In this document: in pieces, positions 5,321 through 12,394 of the stretch
How positions within the stretch are numbered: position 1 is the first letter of the stretch
Layout: each line of letters opens with the position of its first letter
Source: Sporichthyaceae bacterium
GTDB taxonomy: Bacteria > Actinomycetota > Actinomycetes > JACCUZ01
DNA length: 12,713 bases
Direction: 5' to 3'
Assembly (NCBI GenBank): GCA_013698395.1
Contig: JACCUZ010000149.1
Coordinates: forward strand, 1-12,713
Notes under the pieces: model-generated
The model's database searches: none
What the model saw: only the letters and a program-made list of their open reading frames with translations
What the model was told of the DNA's origin: nothing
Made by a program: the position numbers and the translations under genes

Positions 5321-8215
5321 ATGAGCCGCGTGACCCGCCGCGTGGTCAGTCGCGAGCTCGTGGACCGCGAACAGGAGCTCGGGGTTATGGCGGGGGCCTG
5401 GGACGAGGCCGTTCTGGGCCTGTCGCGGACGGTTCTGCTCGCGGGGGAAGCCGGCATCGGCAAGACGCGACTGCTGAGCGATTTCGTGGCCGCGCGTCCC
5501 GAGGGGCCGGCGCTGGTGCTCCGCGGCTCATGCGTCCAGCTCGGGGACCGGGCTCTTCCTTATGCGCCGTTCCGAGAGGTCCTGCTCGAGCTGTGCTCCG
5601 CCCTATCGCAAGAGACCGTTCACGAGCTGGCTGGCTCTGGCGCGGCCACGCTGAGCCGGCTGGTGCCCGAGCTCGCACCGAGCAGTCGCGACGGAACGGA
5701 GGGCGAGCTCGTCGACGTACTCGCGCGGCTGCTGGACCGCGTATCGCTCGAGCGACCGATTCTGCTCGGGGTAGAGGACCTGCACTGGGCGGACGCCTCG
5801 ACGCGTGCCCTGTTCGGGTACCTGGTCCGGGCGCTGCGTACAAGTCGCGTCCTCACGGTGGGCACCCTGCGCTCGGAGCCCCCGCCTGACCTCGCGGTCG
5901 AGGAGCTGCTTGATGAGCTGTTGCGGCTGCCCCACGTCGAGCGCCTTAGCCTGAGCCGGTTGTCGCCGGCGGGGGTGTCCCGCCAGATGCGCGGCATCAT
6001 GGCGGCGCCGCCGCCCGCCGACATGGCCGAGCGCGTCGTCGCTCGCAGCGAAGGCGTGCCGTTCCTGGTCGAAGAGCTCACCGCTGCTGAGCGGGCAGGA
6101 AATCAGGGTGTACCCGAGGGTCTTCGCAATCTCCTCCTAAGGCGCACCAAGTCGCTGTCGGGCGCCGCAACCGCGGTTCTGCGCGCGGCGGCGGCCTCGG
6201 CTTCTCCGGTGAACGAAGCCACATTGGGTGCCGTGTCGGGCCTCGACGACGCGGGCCTGCGTACTCCGCTCCGCGAGCTCGTGACGGCTCACCTGCTCGT
6301 CGTCGACCGTCGGCGCGGCACCTACGACTTCCGGCACGCCCTGCAGCGAGAGGCAGTCGAGGACGACCTGCTGCCCGGTGAGGCCAGCGAGCTGCACCGC
6401 AAGTACGCGACGCTTCTCGAGTCCGATGATCCTGCACTTCCGGACGACCAGATGATCCGGGCTGCCCACCAATGGTGGCTGGCGGGGGACCCGAACCGGT
6501 GCTATCCGGCCACCTTGCGAGCGGCCGCAGCGGCCCGCCGCATGTCGGCATACGGTGAGGAGCTGTTCCTCCTGGAACGCGCTCTCTCCATCTGGGGCGC
6601 AGTCGCTGACCCCGTCACCTCCGACGTGAACGATCGAGGGGATCTCCTCCTCGCGGCCGGCCGTGCCGCTCGCCTTGGTGGGCGTTACGACCGGGCCCTG
6701 GAGCTGCTCGACGAGGGCCTGACCGACGTGGGCAGAGAGGACATCGACCGGTCGGCGGAGCTGCTGTGGGAGGAGTCCCTGCTGGTGCGATCTCTCGGCG
6801 AGCTGCCCGCCGTCGAGGAGAGGTTGCGCTCGGCACTGGACGTCGCAGCGCAGCAGCCGTCCGCGGCGCGTGCTCGGCTGCTGAACGCGCTGCTTCAGCT
6901 GCAGCTGCATCGTCGAGACCCTGCCGCTTCCCAGACACTTCACGACGCGGTGGTTGCTGCCGAAGGCGCAGGCGAGTCAGCGGTGGCAGCCCACCTGCGC
7001 GTGACCGGTGCGATGTTGATGGCGGACCATCCGAGGGAGACCGACGCGGCGCTGCGCCAGCTGGAGCAGGCCGGTGAGATTGCACGCAACCAGGACGACG
7101 TCGCGCTCGCCCTTCGCGTGCACGACGCGCGGGCGCACGTCCTTGTTGCCTCTGGCCGCCCCGCTGAGGCGGAGAGGGCAGCGCGCGAGGGACTCGAACT
7201 CGCGGCCACCCGCGGATCACCGGTGTTCATCCATGACCACCTCGTCGGCGCACTCGTCGATGCTCGATGGGCCACCGGGCAGTGGGCCGAGGCGCTCTCG
7301 GTGCTCGACGACGCGTTGCGGATAGACCGCCCCGACCTGGAGCGGGCAGGGTTGTACGCGCGGCGCGCCCGCCTCCTTGTCGCCATGGGTGAGATCGACC
7401 TGGGCGCGGCCGACGCCGACGCCGGGCGTCAACGGCTGGATCGGGCCGAGGCCGCCCCGGACCTGCACACGATCGTCTCCCTCGCCGAGATAGAACTAGC
7501 CCTTGCCCGCGGCCTTACCGGGGCGGCTCTCGACGCGGCTCACCGCACCTACACCTCCTACGGCGACCGGGCCACCGTCGACAGTGTGCGCCAGCTGCTG
7601 CTGGTTGCCGCGTCAGCGACGGCACAGGACGCTTCCACCGAACGGCGGACGGACTCCAGGTGGATTGCCGCGGCAGTGGCTGAGCTGCGTGCGCAACGAC
7701 CCGGCGAGCCGTGGGACTCGGTGCTCTCCGCCGAGACGTCCGACGGCGATCCCGACTGCTGGCGGCAGGCGACAGAGTCGGTCCGAGGACCTGACACCCC
7801 GGCACTGCTCAGGTTGCACACCCTGCTCGGCGCCGCGAAGGTGCGGTTGGCACGGCGCCCGCTGACGGCCGCAGACCGGACGGCAGCCGGTGGGCTGGTC
7901 GACGAGGTGATCCAGGAGGCCGACCACCTAGGTGCTCTGCTTGTGGCTTCGGCTGCCCGTAATCTCGCCCTTCGCGCCCGGTTGCGAGTCAACGACCGCG
8001 AGCCAGACGACTCGCCGGTGCCTGAGGGGCTCACCCGGCGGGAAGCGGAGGTCGTACGGCTGCTGGCCCTCGGGCAGTCAAACGCCCAGATCGCGGCCGA
8101 GCTGGTGATCAGCATCAAGACCGTTAGCGTCCACGTCTCCCACGTGCTCGACAAGCTTGGCGTCTCCAGCAGGGGCGAGGCCGCTGCGACGGCCCGGGCG
8201 CGGGGCCTTGCCTGA
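5321..8215 (+). CDS. Large LuxR-family regulator with AAA-type ATPase domain (LAL)
   Basis: LAL proteins are signal-transducing NTPases with a C-terminal DNA-binding domain. They often activate nearby genes, including catabolic or secondary-metabolite operons. The 964-residue product has an N-terminal ATPase (about 10-330) with Walker A GEAGIGKT (42-49) and Walker B ILLGVEDLHWAD (147-158). A long alpha-helical, TPR-like middle follows (about 380-880, rich in A, L and R). It ends with a GerE/LuxR helix-turn-helix (903-964) containing LTRREAEVVRLLALGQSNAQIA and the recognition helix KTVSVHVSHVLDKLGV. I chose ATG 5321, with GGGGTGA just upstream. GTG 5294 would add nine residues but has no good Shine-Dalgarno. 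The inducer cannot be read from the sequence. Its likely targets are itself, the divergent small gene, or the downstream run starting at 8325. Confidence 0.93.
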   Translation: MSRVTRRVVSRELVDREQELGVMAGAWDEAVLGLSRTVLLAGEAGIGKTRLLSDFVAARPEGPALVLRGSCVQLGDRALPYAPFREVLLELCSALSQETVHELAGSGAATLSRLVPELAPSSRDGTEGELVDVLARLLDRVSLERPILLGVEDLHWADASTRALFGYLVRALRTSRVLTVGTLRSEPPPDLAVEELLDELLRLPHVERLSLSRLSPAGVSRQMRGIMAAPPPADMAERVVARSEGVPFLVEELTAAERAGNQGVPEGLRNLLLRRTKSLSGAATAVLRAAAASASPVNEATLGAVSGLDDAGLRTPLRELVTAHLLVVDRRRGTYDFRHALQREAVEDDLLPGEASELHRKYATLLESDDPALPDDQMIRAAHQWWLAGDPNRCYPATLRAAAAARRMSAYGEELFLLERALSIWGAVADPVTSDVNDRGDLLLAAGRAARLGGRYDRALELLDEGLTDVGREDIDRSAELLWEESLLVRSLGELPAVEERLRSALDVAAQQPSAARARLLNALLQLQLHRRDPAASQTLHDAVVAAEGAGESAVAAHLRVTGAMLMADHPRETDAALRQLEQAGEIARNQDDVALALRVHDARAHVLVASGRPAEAERAAREGLELAATRGSPVFIHDHLVGALVDARWATGQWAEALSVLDDALRIDRPDLERAGLYARRARLLVAMGEIDLGAADADAGRQRLDRAEAAPDLHTIVSLAEIELALARGLTGAALDAAHRTYTSYGDRATVDSVRQLLLVAASATAQDASTERRTDSRWIAAAVAELRAQRPGEPWDSVLSAETSDGDPDCWRQATESVRGPDTPALLRLHTLLGAAKVRLARRPLTAADRTAAGGLVDEVIQEADHLGALLVASAARNLALRARLRVNDREPDDSPVPEGLTRREAEVVRLLALGQSNAQIAAELVISIKTVSVHVSHVLDKLGVSSRGEAAATARARGLA

Positions 8216-8324
8216 GGTTGCCGAGCCTAAGGCGGTTCGTCACCAGAGATAGGTGCTTCTCCGGATGTGCGGCGGCGGCTTCAGGCGCACCGTAGTGGTG
8301 TCAGCACCGACCAAGGAGCGCACC

Positions 8325-8534
8325 ATGAACGGCTTTCACCCCTCCCTCACCGCCTCTCTCGCCGCCGAGCACCACCGAGACCTCCTCCGGGCCGCGCGAA
8401 ACGCTCGCCTGGTGGCCGACCTCACCGATGTCGCCGACCGCAACAGGCTGAGGACACCGGCGCAGCGGCCGGCCTGGTGGGCACGCGTCACGGCCCCGAT
8501 GACGTTCTTGCGCACCTCGTCCGCCAGCGCCTAG
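8325..8534 (+). CDS. Small hypothetical protein, basic and helical
   Basis: The 69-residue product starts at ATG 8325 with AAGGAGCG about 6 nt upstream, a clear translation signal. The first half (SLAAEHHRDLLRAARNARLV, 7-26) should form an amphipathic, arginine-rich helix. The second half contains two proline/tryptophan segments and no membrane span. I do not recognise a domain. It begins 109 nt after the LAL regulator. A gene for a small membrane protein follows after 59 nt, so it may be the first gene of a four-gene run. Upstream there is only a short CACC-N7-GGTG repeat near 8242 and no convincing promoter. Confidence 0.75.
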   Translation: MNGFHPSLTASLAAEHHRDLLRAARNARLVADLTDVADRNRLRTPAQRPAWWARVTAPMTFLRTSSASA

Positions 8535-8593
8535 CCCGTTCCGGCCAAATTTCCGAACCCACTCCCCCGTCTTCCGTGCCCTGGAGGTCCGCC

Positions 8594-8860
8594 ATGAAGT
8601 CCATCCGCCACTCGATAACCGTCCTCGTCGCCACCGTGCTGGCCTTCTTCACGAGCAACACTCCGGCCATCGCCCGCCCGTACCCCATGATCGAGTCGGA
8701 GACGGGATCCGGCACGGTCACGCCCGCAGCGACCTCCGGAGGCTTCCTGGACGGTTGGCTGCAGGTCAGCATCACCGTCCTCGTCGCTGCAGCGCTCATA
8801 GCCGTCGTCGTCGCGGCTGTCAGCTCCCGGATGCGACCGCACGTGCTGTCCCACGCCTGA
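8594..8860 (+). CDS. Small membrane protein with signal peptide and C-terminal TM helix
   Basis: The 88-residue product starts at ATG 8594, preceded by TGGAGGTC about 6-7 nt away. The N terminus (MKSIRHSITVLVATVLAFFT) is a signal peptide, with a probable AIA-R cleavage near residue 28. A short threonine/serine/glycine-rich extracellular stretch follows, including an E-T-G-S-G-T-V-T segment. A strong transmembrane helix (about 58-78, VSITVLVAAALIAVVVAAVS) and a basic cytoplasmic end (SRMRPHVLSHA) complete it. This fits a type I membrane protein with a tiny exposed domain. I know no function. It lies 38 nt upstream of the CRP-family gene on the same strand and may be co-transcribed with it. Confidence 0.8.
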   Translation: MKSIRHSITVLVATVLAFFTSNTPAIARPYPMIESETGSGTVTPAATSGGFLDGWLQVSITVLVAAALIAVVVAAVSSRMRPHVLSHA

Positions 8861-8898
8861 GCACGAATACGCGATTTGCCCTTGTCGTCGCATGAAAG

Positions 8899-9576
8899 GT
8901 GCTCGACTCTGCTCTCGTGAACTGGCACCTGCTCGCCCCGCTGGACGACGAAGAGCGCGACCGGGTGCTCCAGGCAGCCCGTCCACGCGAGTTCGCCAAG
9001 GGCGAGGTGGTTTTTCACGAGGGCGACCCCGGAGAGTCTTTGCACCTGGTGAGGTCCGGCCGGCTCGCTGTCCGGGTGTCGCTCCCGACCGGGGACACAA
9101 CGACGTTGTCGGTGCTCTCTCCGGGTGACGCCTTCGGCGAGCTAGCCCTTCTGCGCGACAGCCACGAGCGCACGGCGACGGTCCTCGCCCTGGAACCAAG
9201 CGGAACCCTCAGTCTCAGCCGCGAGGACTTCGTCGCCCTCCGACGACAGCATCCAGGTGTCGAACAGCTCCTCGTCGAGATGCTCGCCAGGCGCGTAGAC
9301 GAGCTGAGCCGCTCTCTTCTCGAGGCGTTGTACGTGGGGGTAGACCGCAGAGTGATGCGGCGCCTCCTCGACCTGGCCGCGGCCTACCGGCGGGACGACA
9401 CCACACCGGTGACCATCCCGATCACCCAGGACGATCTCGCGGGGATGGCCGGTGCCACGCGGCCCACGGTCAACCAGGTGCTGCAGCGCCTGGCGGCCAG
9501 CGGCACGGTGGCTCTGGGTCGAGGCCGTATCGACCTTCTCGATCTCGCCGGTTTGCGCCGGCGGAGCGGGCTGTGA
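8899..9576 (+). CDS. CRP/FNR-family transcriptional regulator
   Basis: These regulators bind a small effector (cAMP or cGMP in the classical members) in a beta-roll domain, then bind DNA as dimers. The 225-residue product has a cyclic-nucleotide-binding domain (about 10-120). Its phosphate-binding cassette reads F-G-E-L-A-L-L (79-85) followed by R91-T92-A93. The conserved Glu81 and Arg91 are both present, so real ligand binding is plausible. A dimer helix (about 120-147) and an HTH_Crp domain follow, with TQDDLAGMAGATRPTVNQVLQRL at 176-198. There are no FNR-type N-terminal cysteines. The start at GTG 8899 is uncertain. It has only a weak purine run before it, and GTG 8917 (NWHLLAPL) is possible. 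The stop codon overlaps the start of the transporter gene, so the two are translationally coupled. Confidence 0.92.
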   Translation: MLDSALVNWHLLAPLDDEERDRVLQAARPREFAKGEVVFHEGDPGESLHLVRSGRLAVRVSLPTGDTTTLSVLSPGDAFGELALLRDSHERTATVLALEPSGTLSLSREDFVALRRQHPGVEQLLVEMLARRVDELSRSLLEALYVGVDRRVMRRLLDLAAAYRRDDTTPVTIPITQDDLAGMAGATRPTVNQVLQRLAASGTVALGRGRIDLLDLAGLRRRSGL

Positions 9577-11216
9577 GACCTCCGGCCCTCGGTCGAGCCC
9601 TCGTACATCGCGACTTCCGCCTGTTGCTGGGTGCTTTCGCGACCTCACGCGCTGGGGACTTCCTGTACACGATTGCGCTGGTGGTGTACGTCCTCGAGGC
9701 GACCGGGTCCAGCGTGTGGGTGTCGGCCACGGTGATCGTGCGTGTGGTGCCGCTCGTGCTGGGCGGCTCGTTTGCCGGACTCTTGGCCGACCGCGTCGAC
9801 CGGCGTCGCCTGATGGTCCTCAGCGACCTGCTCCGGGCCCTGTCGATGGGGGCCATCGCCCTGGTCGCGGCCCTCGACGGCCCCATCGTGCTCGTGGTGG
9901 TCCTCGTCGGCGTCACCACGCTGGCGGGGATGCCGTACTTCCCGGCGTTCTACGCCTCGCTGCCACGCCTGGTGCCTGAGCGCGAGCTCGCTTCCGCGAA
10001 CTCCCTCATCTCCACGATCGAGTGCCTGAGCCTGGTGGTCGGCCCCGGGATCGGCGGGCTGCTCGTGGCCTCGGCCTCACCAGCCTGGGCGTTCACCGTC
10101 AACGCCTTGACGTTCGTCCTCTCCGCGGTTCTGGTGTTACGGGCGAAGGTGCCGGCCGCCGAGGATCCGGAGGGCGATGCGGACACGGGAACCCTGGCCG
10201 GGATGCGGCTCGGTGTCCAGACGCTGACCGGTGACCGCGTCTTAGGCGCGCTCGTTCTGAGTCTGCTTGTGCTGACGTTCATCTACGGGTTCGAGCTGGT
10301 CTATCTCGTGCTGGTCGCCCGGGACCTGCTCGGGATGGGCGCCTCCGGGGTGGGATACCTCGACGCGGCCGTCGGCGTGGGTGGGCTGCTCGGCGCCGTG
10401 GTGGCGCCGCGGTTGGCTCGGTCGCGACGACCGCGTGCGCTCATCGCCCTGATCCTCACGCTGAACGCGGCTCCCATGGCGGCACTGGCAGTGGTCCGAT
10501 CGCCGGTGATAGCGCTGCTCGTCCTGGCCGTCGAAGGCGTCGCCGCCCTGGTGCTCGACGTCGTAGTGACGACCATCATGCAGCGGGTCGTTCCTGGCGC
10601 ACGGCTCGCGCGGGTCGAGGGAATCTTGGCATCGTTGTCGACGGCGACTCTGCTCCTCGGGTCATTGCTCGCCCCGGTGCTGCTCGGGCTGGTCGGGCTG
10701 CGCGGCAGTCTCGTGCTCGCCTCGGCACTGCCCGCCGGGTTGGCACTGGTGATGCTGGCCCGGGTGCGCGGCCTGGACGAGGCATCGGCGCAGCGGCTCG
10801 ACACGTCCGGTCCGCAGATCTCCCTGCTGACGAGTCTCGACCTCTTGGCCGGCGCGGATCCCGCGTCGGTCGAGCGAATCGCCTCGGCGATGGAGCCGGT
10901 CACCTTTCCGGCCGGCACCGTCATGCTCAGCGAGGGTGCGGCAGCCGACCACCTCCTGGTGCTCTCGGCGGGCTCATTCGTGGCCTACACCGCGGAGCAC
11001 CCGGAGCAGCAGCGACAACTCACAGCACCGGACTACGTCGGTGAGATCGGGCTGCTACAAGGCCGACCCCGGACAGCCACCGTTCGGGCAGTCACGGAGG
11101 TGTCGGGTTTCCGGGTGCCGGGTGAGGAGTTCCTGGCAGCGGTCGGAATCGGCGGCGGGCCGTCACGGGCACTGGAGAGCCGCGTCGCGGAGCGGCTGAC
11201 TGGTTCGTTCGGCTGA
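9573..11216 (+). CDS. MFS transporter fused to a cyclic-nucleotide-binding domain
   Basis: The first 400 residues are a major facilitator (MFS_3/enterobactin-exporter-like group, about 11-12 hydrophobic helices). The loop motif GLLADRVDRRRL (69-80) is the MFS motif A position. Such proteins usually export small molecules by proton antiport. Residues about 424-527 are a complete cyclic-nucleotide-binding domain with cassette G490-E491-I492-G493-L494-L495 and R500-T501-A502. This matches the domain in the neighbouring CRP-like regulator. The start is GTG 9573, overlapping the regulator stop by 4 nt (GTGA). MFS proteins are normally about 400 residues, so the C-terminal domain is a genuine fusion with no stop between. 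I infer that transport is gated by the same ligand that controls the regulator. The substrate is unknown. Confidence 0.9.
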   Translation: MRPPALGRALVHRDFRLLLGAFATSRAGDFLYTIALVVYVLEATGSSVWVSATVIVRVVPLVLGGSFAGLLADRVDRRRLMVLSDLLRALSMGAIALVAALDGPIVLVVVLVGVTTLAGMPYFPAFYASLPRLVPERELASANSLISTIECLSLVVGPGIGGLLVASASPAWAFTVNALTFVLSAVLVLRAKVPAAEDPEGDADTGTLAGMRLGVQTLTGDRVLGALVLSLLVLTFIYGFELVYLVLVARDLLGMGASGVGYLDAAVGVGGLLGAVVAPRLARSRRPRALIALILTLNAAPMAALAVVRSPVIALLVLAVEGVAALVLDVVVTTIMQRVVPGARLARVEGILASLSTATLLLGSLLAPVLLGLVGLRGSLVLASALPAGLALVMLARVRGLDEASAQRLDTSGPQISLLTSLDLLAGADPASVERIASAMEPVTFPAGTVMLSEGAAADHLLVLSAGSFVAYTAEHPEQQRQLTAPDYVGEIGLLQGRPRTATVRAVTEVSGFRVPGEEFLAAVGIGGGPSRALESRVAERLTGSFG

Positions 11217-11233
11217 CCTGGAAGGGAACGTCC

Positions 11234-11269
11234 TGTTCCCGCCCGGCGAGGAGCGGCCGGGCGGGAACA
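11234..11269. terminator. Bidirectional-type hairpin between convergent genes
   Basis: TGTTCCCGCCCGGC (11234-11247) and GCCGGGCGGGAACA (11256-11269) form a perfect 14-bp GC-rich stem with an 8-nt loop. It lies between the transporter gene (plus strand) and the 53-residue gene (minus strand). Neither side has a real T-run, as is usual for actinobacterial terminators. An upstream GGGAAC (11224-11229) can pair with GTTCCC (11235-11240) to form a competing smaller hairpin. Confidence 0.75.
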
Positions 11270-11296
11270 CGAACGCAGTGAAACTGGCTGAACCGA

Positions 11297-11458
11297 TCAG
11301 GGGCGCGCCCTGCGGTGGCCCTCCGTGTCGTCGGCGTCGCCGTCATCGGTGCTGTCGTCGGTGTCCAGCCCCATCTTCTTCCTGGCGTGACCCTCGACGT
11401 CGTCGCCTGGGGCCTCGTTTCTGCGAAGGTCGTCCAGACCTCTCTCGCCACTTGCCAT
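11297..11458 (-). CDS. Small acidic protein with two D-D-x-E-G-H motifs
   Basis: The ORF gives 53 residues from ATG 11458-11456, with GAGAGGAG about 7 nt upstream. An upstream in-frame extension exists but is not supported. The peptide is highly charged. DDVEGH (19-24) is followed by ARKK, and DDTEGH (43-48) by RRAR. A very acidic stretch lies between them (DTDDSTDDGDADD). It has no signal peptide or membrane helix and is probably disordered. I do not recognise a characterized family. The repeated motif plus basic residues could be a binding or processing element. It faces the transporter gene and is divergent from the GAF/protease pair. That position would suit a substrate or precursor peptide of that locus, which is inference only. 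A spurious ORF cannot be fully excluded. Confidence 0.6.
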   Translation of the reverse strand: MASGERGLDDLRRNEAPGDDVEGHARKKMGLDTDDSTDDGDADDTEGHRRARP

Positions 11459-11471
11459 GGTGGTGCTCCTC

Positions 11472-11494
11472 TCACGTATGCGCAGTATGCGTGA
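11472..11494. promoter_or_regulatory. Imperfect palindrome upstream of the 53-residue gene
   Basis: TCACGTAT (11472-11479) and ATGCGTGA (11487-11494) are inverted around 7 bp with a single mismatch. The core also contains TATGCG twice in direct order (11477-11482 and 11486-11491). It sits just upstream of the minus-strand gene's Shine-Dalgarno and about 160 bp before the GAF gene, so it could be an operator for either. It differs from the classical CRP site TGTGA-N6-TCACA. Confidence 0.45.
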
Positions 11495-11595
11495 ACGTGG
11501 TGCCATCGTGGGGCCGGCGTAGGTCTGAGTCTGTCGGCTGCCTGACAGTAGGACCGTTGTGCTGGCCTCACAAGGGCGCCCGGCTGAGTGGATGA

Positions 11596-11625
11596 TTGGC
11601 AAGGCCTAGCGCCGCCCTCTAGGTT
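11596..11625 (+). promoter_or_regulatory. Candidate promoter of the GAF/protease pair
   Basis: TTGGCA (11596-11601) and TAGGTT (11620-11625) are 18 nt apart, fitting a sigma-70-type -35/-10 pair. The start would fall near 11632, leaving a leader of about 20 nt before the GTG at 11654. The rest of the 195-nt region between the 53-residue gene and the GAF gene holds the imperfect palindrome and a weak CTGTC/GACAG hairpin near 11531. Confidence 0.45.
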
Positions 11626-11653
11626 TCCGGAGCGGACAGCCGAGGGAGGCATC

Positions 11654-12394
11654 GTGGAGCAGGCGCGCGAGGTGCTGAGCAGGCTCGCGTCGCTCGCCGC
11701 CGCCGTGGGGCCGGCCTTGGCCCCGGTCGACCACCTCGAGCAGCTGACCGAGATCGTCGAGTCGGCGCGCCAGGCGTTCGGTGCTCAGGCCTGCTCGATC
11801 GCGTTACTCGACGCGGATGAGGACAACCTCGTCTTCACCGCCGCCAGCGGCGCCGGCGCGGACAGCATCGTCGGTCTGACGGTTCCCGTGGGAGTAGGCA
11901 TCGCCGGCTGGGTCGTCAGCTCAGGTCAGTCGATCGAAGTGACCGAAGTTGTCCGCGACCCACGCTTCGCCCGCGACGTGGCAGAACAGACCGGGTACCT
12001 GCCCCAGGCCATCCTGGCGGCACCGATGGAGACCGAGAGCCGCGTCCTGGGAGTGGTCGAGGTGCTCGATCGCGACGCGGGCCGGCCGGGCAGCGACCGC
12101 GATCTGGTCACCTTGGCCTTCTTCGCCCGGCATGCGGCCGTCGCAGTCGAGTCGGCACGGCTGTTCAGCGACATGGGCCGGCTGCTGCTGGCTGCCTTCG
12201 CCGCCGCCAGCCCGACGAGTGATCTTGCCGACGACCTGCGCGAGGCCACGCGCACCTTGCAGGTCGCCCCTGGTCTCGCGGAGCTGGCATCGCTGTTCGC
12301 GGACCTAGGCCGGGCGGGGAGCGCGGAGCAGCAGCTTGCCGTGCGTCTGATGTCAACCGTGCTCGCGTACTCCGACAAGCGACCGCCCGCATGA
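11654..12394 (+). CDS. GAF-domain sensor protein
   Basis: GAF domains bind small molecules such as cyclic nucleotides, haem, flavonoids or bilins, or act as dimerization modules. The 246-residue product has a short helical N terminus (1-27). One GAF domain follows (about 28-170): helix HLEQLTEIVESARQAFG, strands CSIALLDADEDNLVFTAASG, the loop VGVGIAGWVVSSGQSIEV, and APMETESRVLGVVEVLD. A helical C-terminal tail (171-246) has no recognizable kinase, HTH or cyclase domain. It is therefore a stand-alone sensor that must act through a partner. I chose GTG 11654, with GGGAGG 4 nt upstream. The stop overlaps the ATG of the S8 peptidase gene (ATGA), so the partner is most likely that protease. The ligand cannot be predicted. 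Confidence 0.88.
   Translation: MEQAREVLSRLASLAAAVGPALAPVDHLEQLTEIVESARQAFGAQACSIALLDADEDNLVFTAASGAGADSIVGLTVPVGVGIAGWVVSSGQSIEVTEVVRDPRFARDVAEQTGYLPQAILAAPMETESRVLGVVEVLDRDAGRPGSDRDLVTLAFFARHAAVAVESARLFSDMGRLLLAAFAAASPTSDLADDLREATRTLQVAPGLAELASLFADLGRAGSAEQQLAVRLMSTVLAYSDKRPPA

Noticed and set aside
6137..6943. Long minus-strand frames inside the LAL regulator gene
   Set aside because: The plus-strand frame carries Walker motifs and a LuxR HTH at the expected places. The reverse frames show no domain or start signal.
8861..8898. CRP-type binding site for autoregulation upstream of the CRP-like gene
   Set aside because: The short gap has no TGTGA-N6-TCACA-like sequence; only a weak GCGA/TCGC pair is seen.
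8531..9199. A 222-codon minus-strand frame over the small membrane protein and CRP gene
   Set aside because: The product is arginine/glycine/proline-rich with no motif and is opposite a well-supported CRP-family domain.
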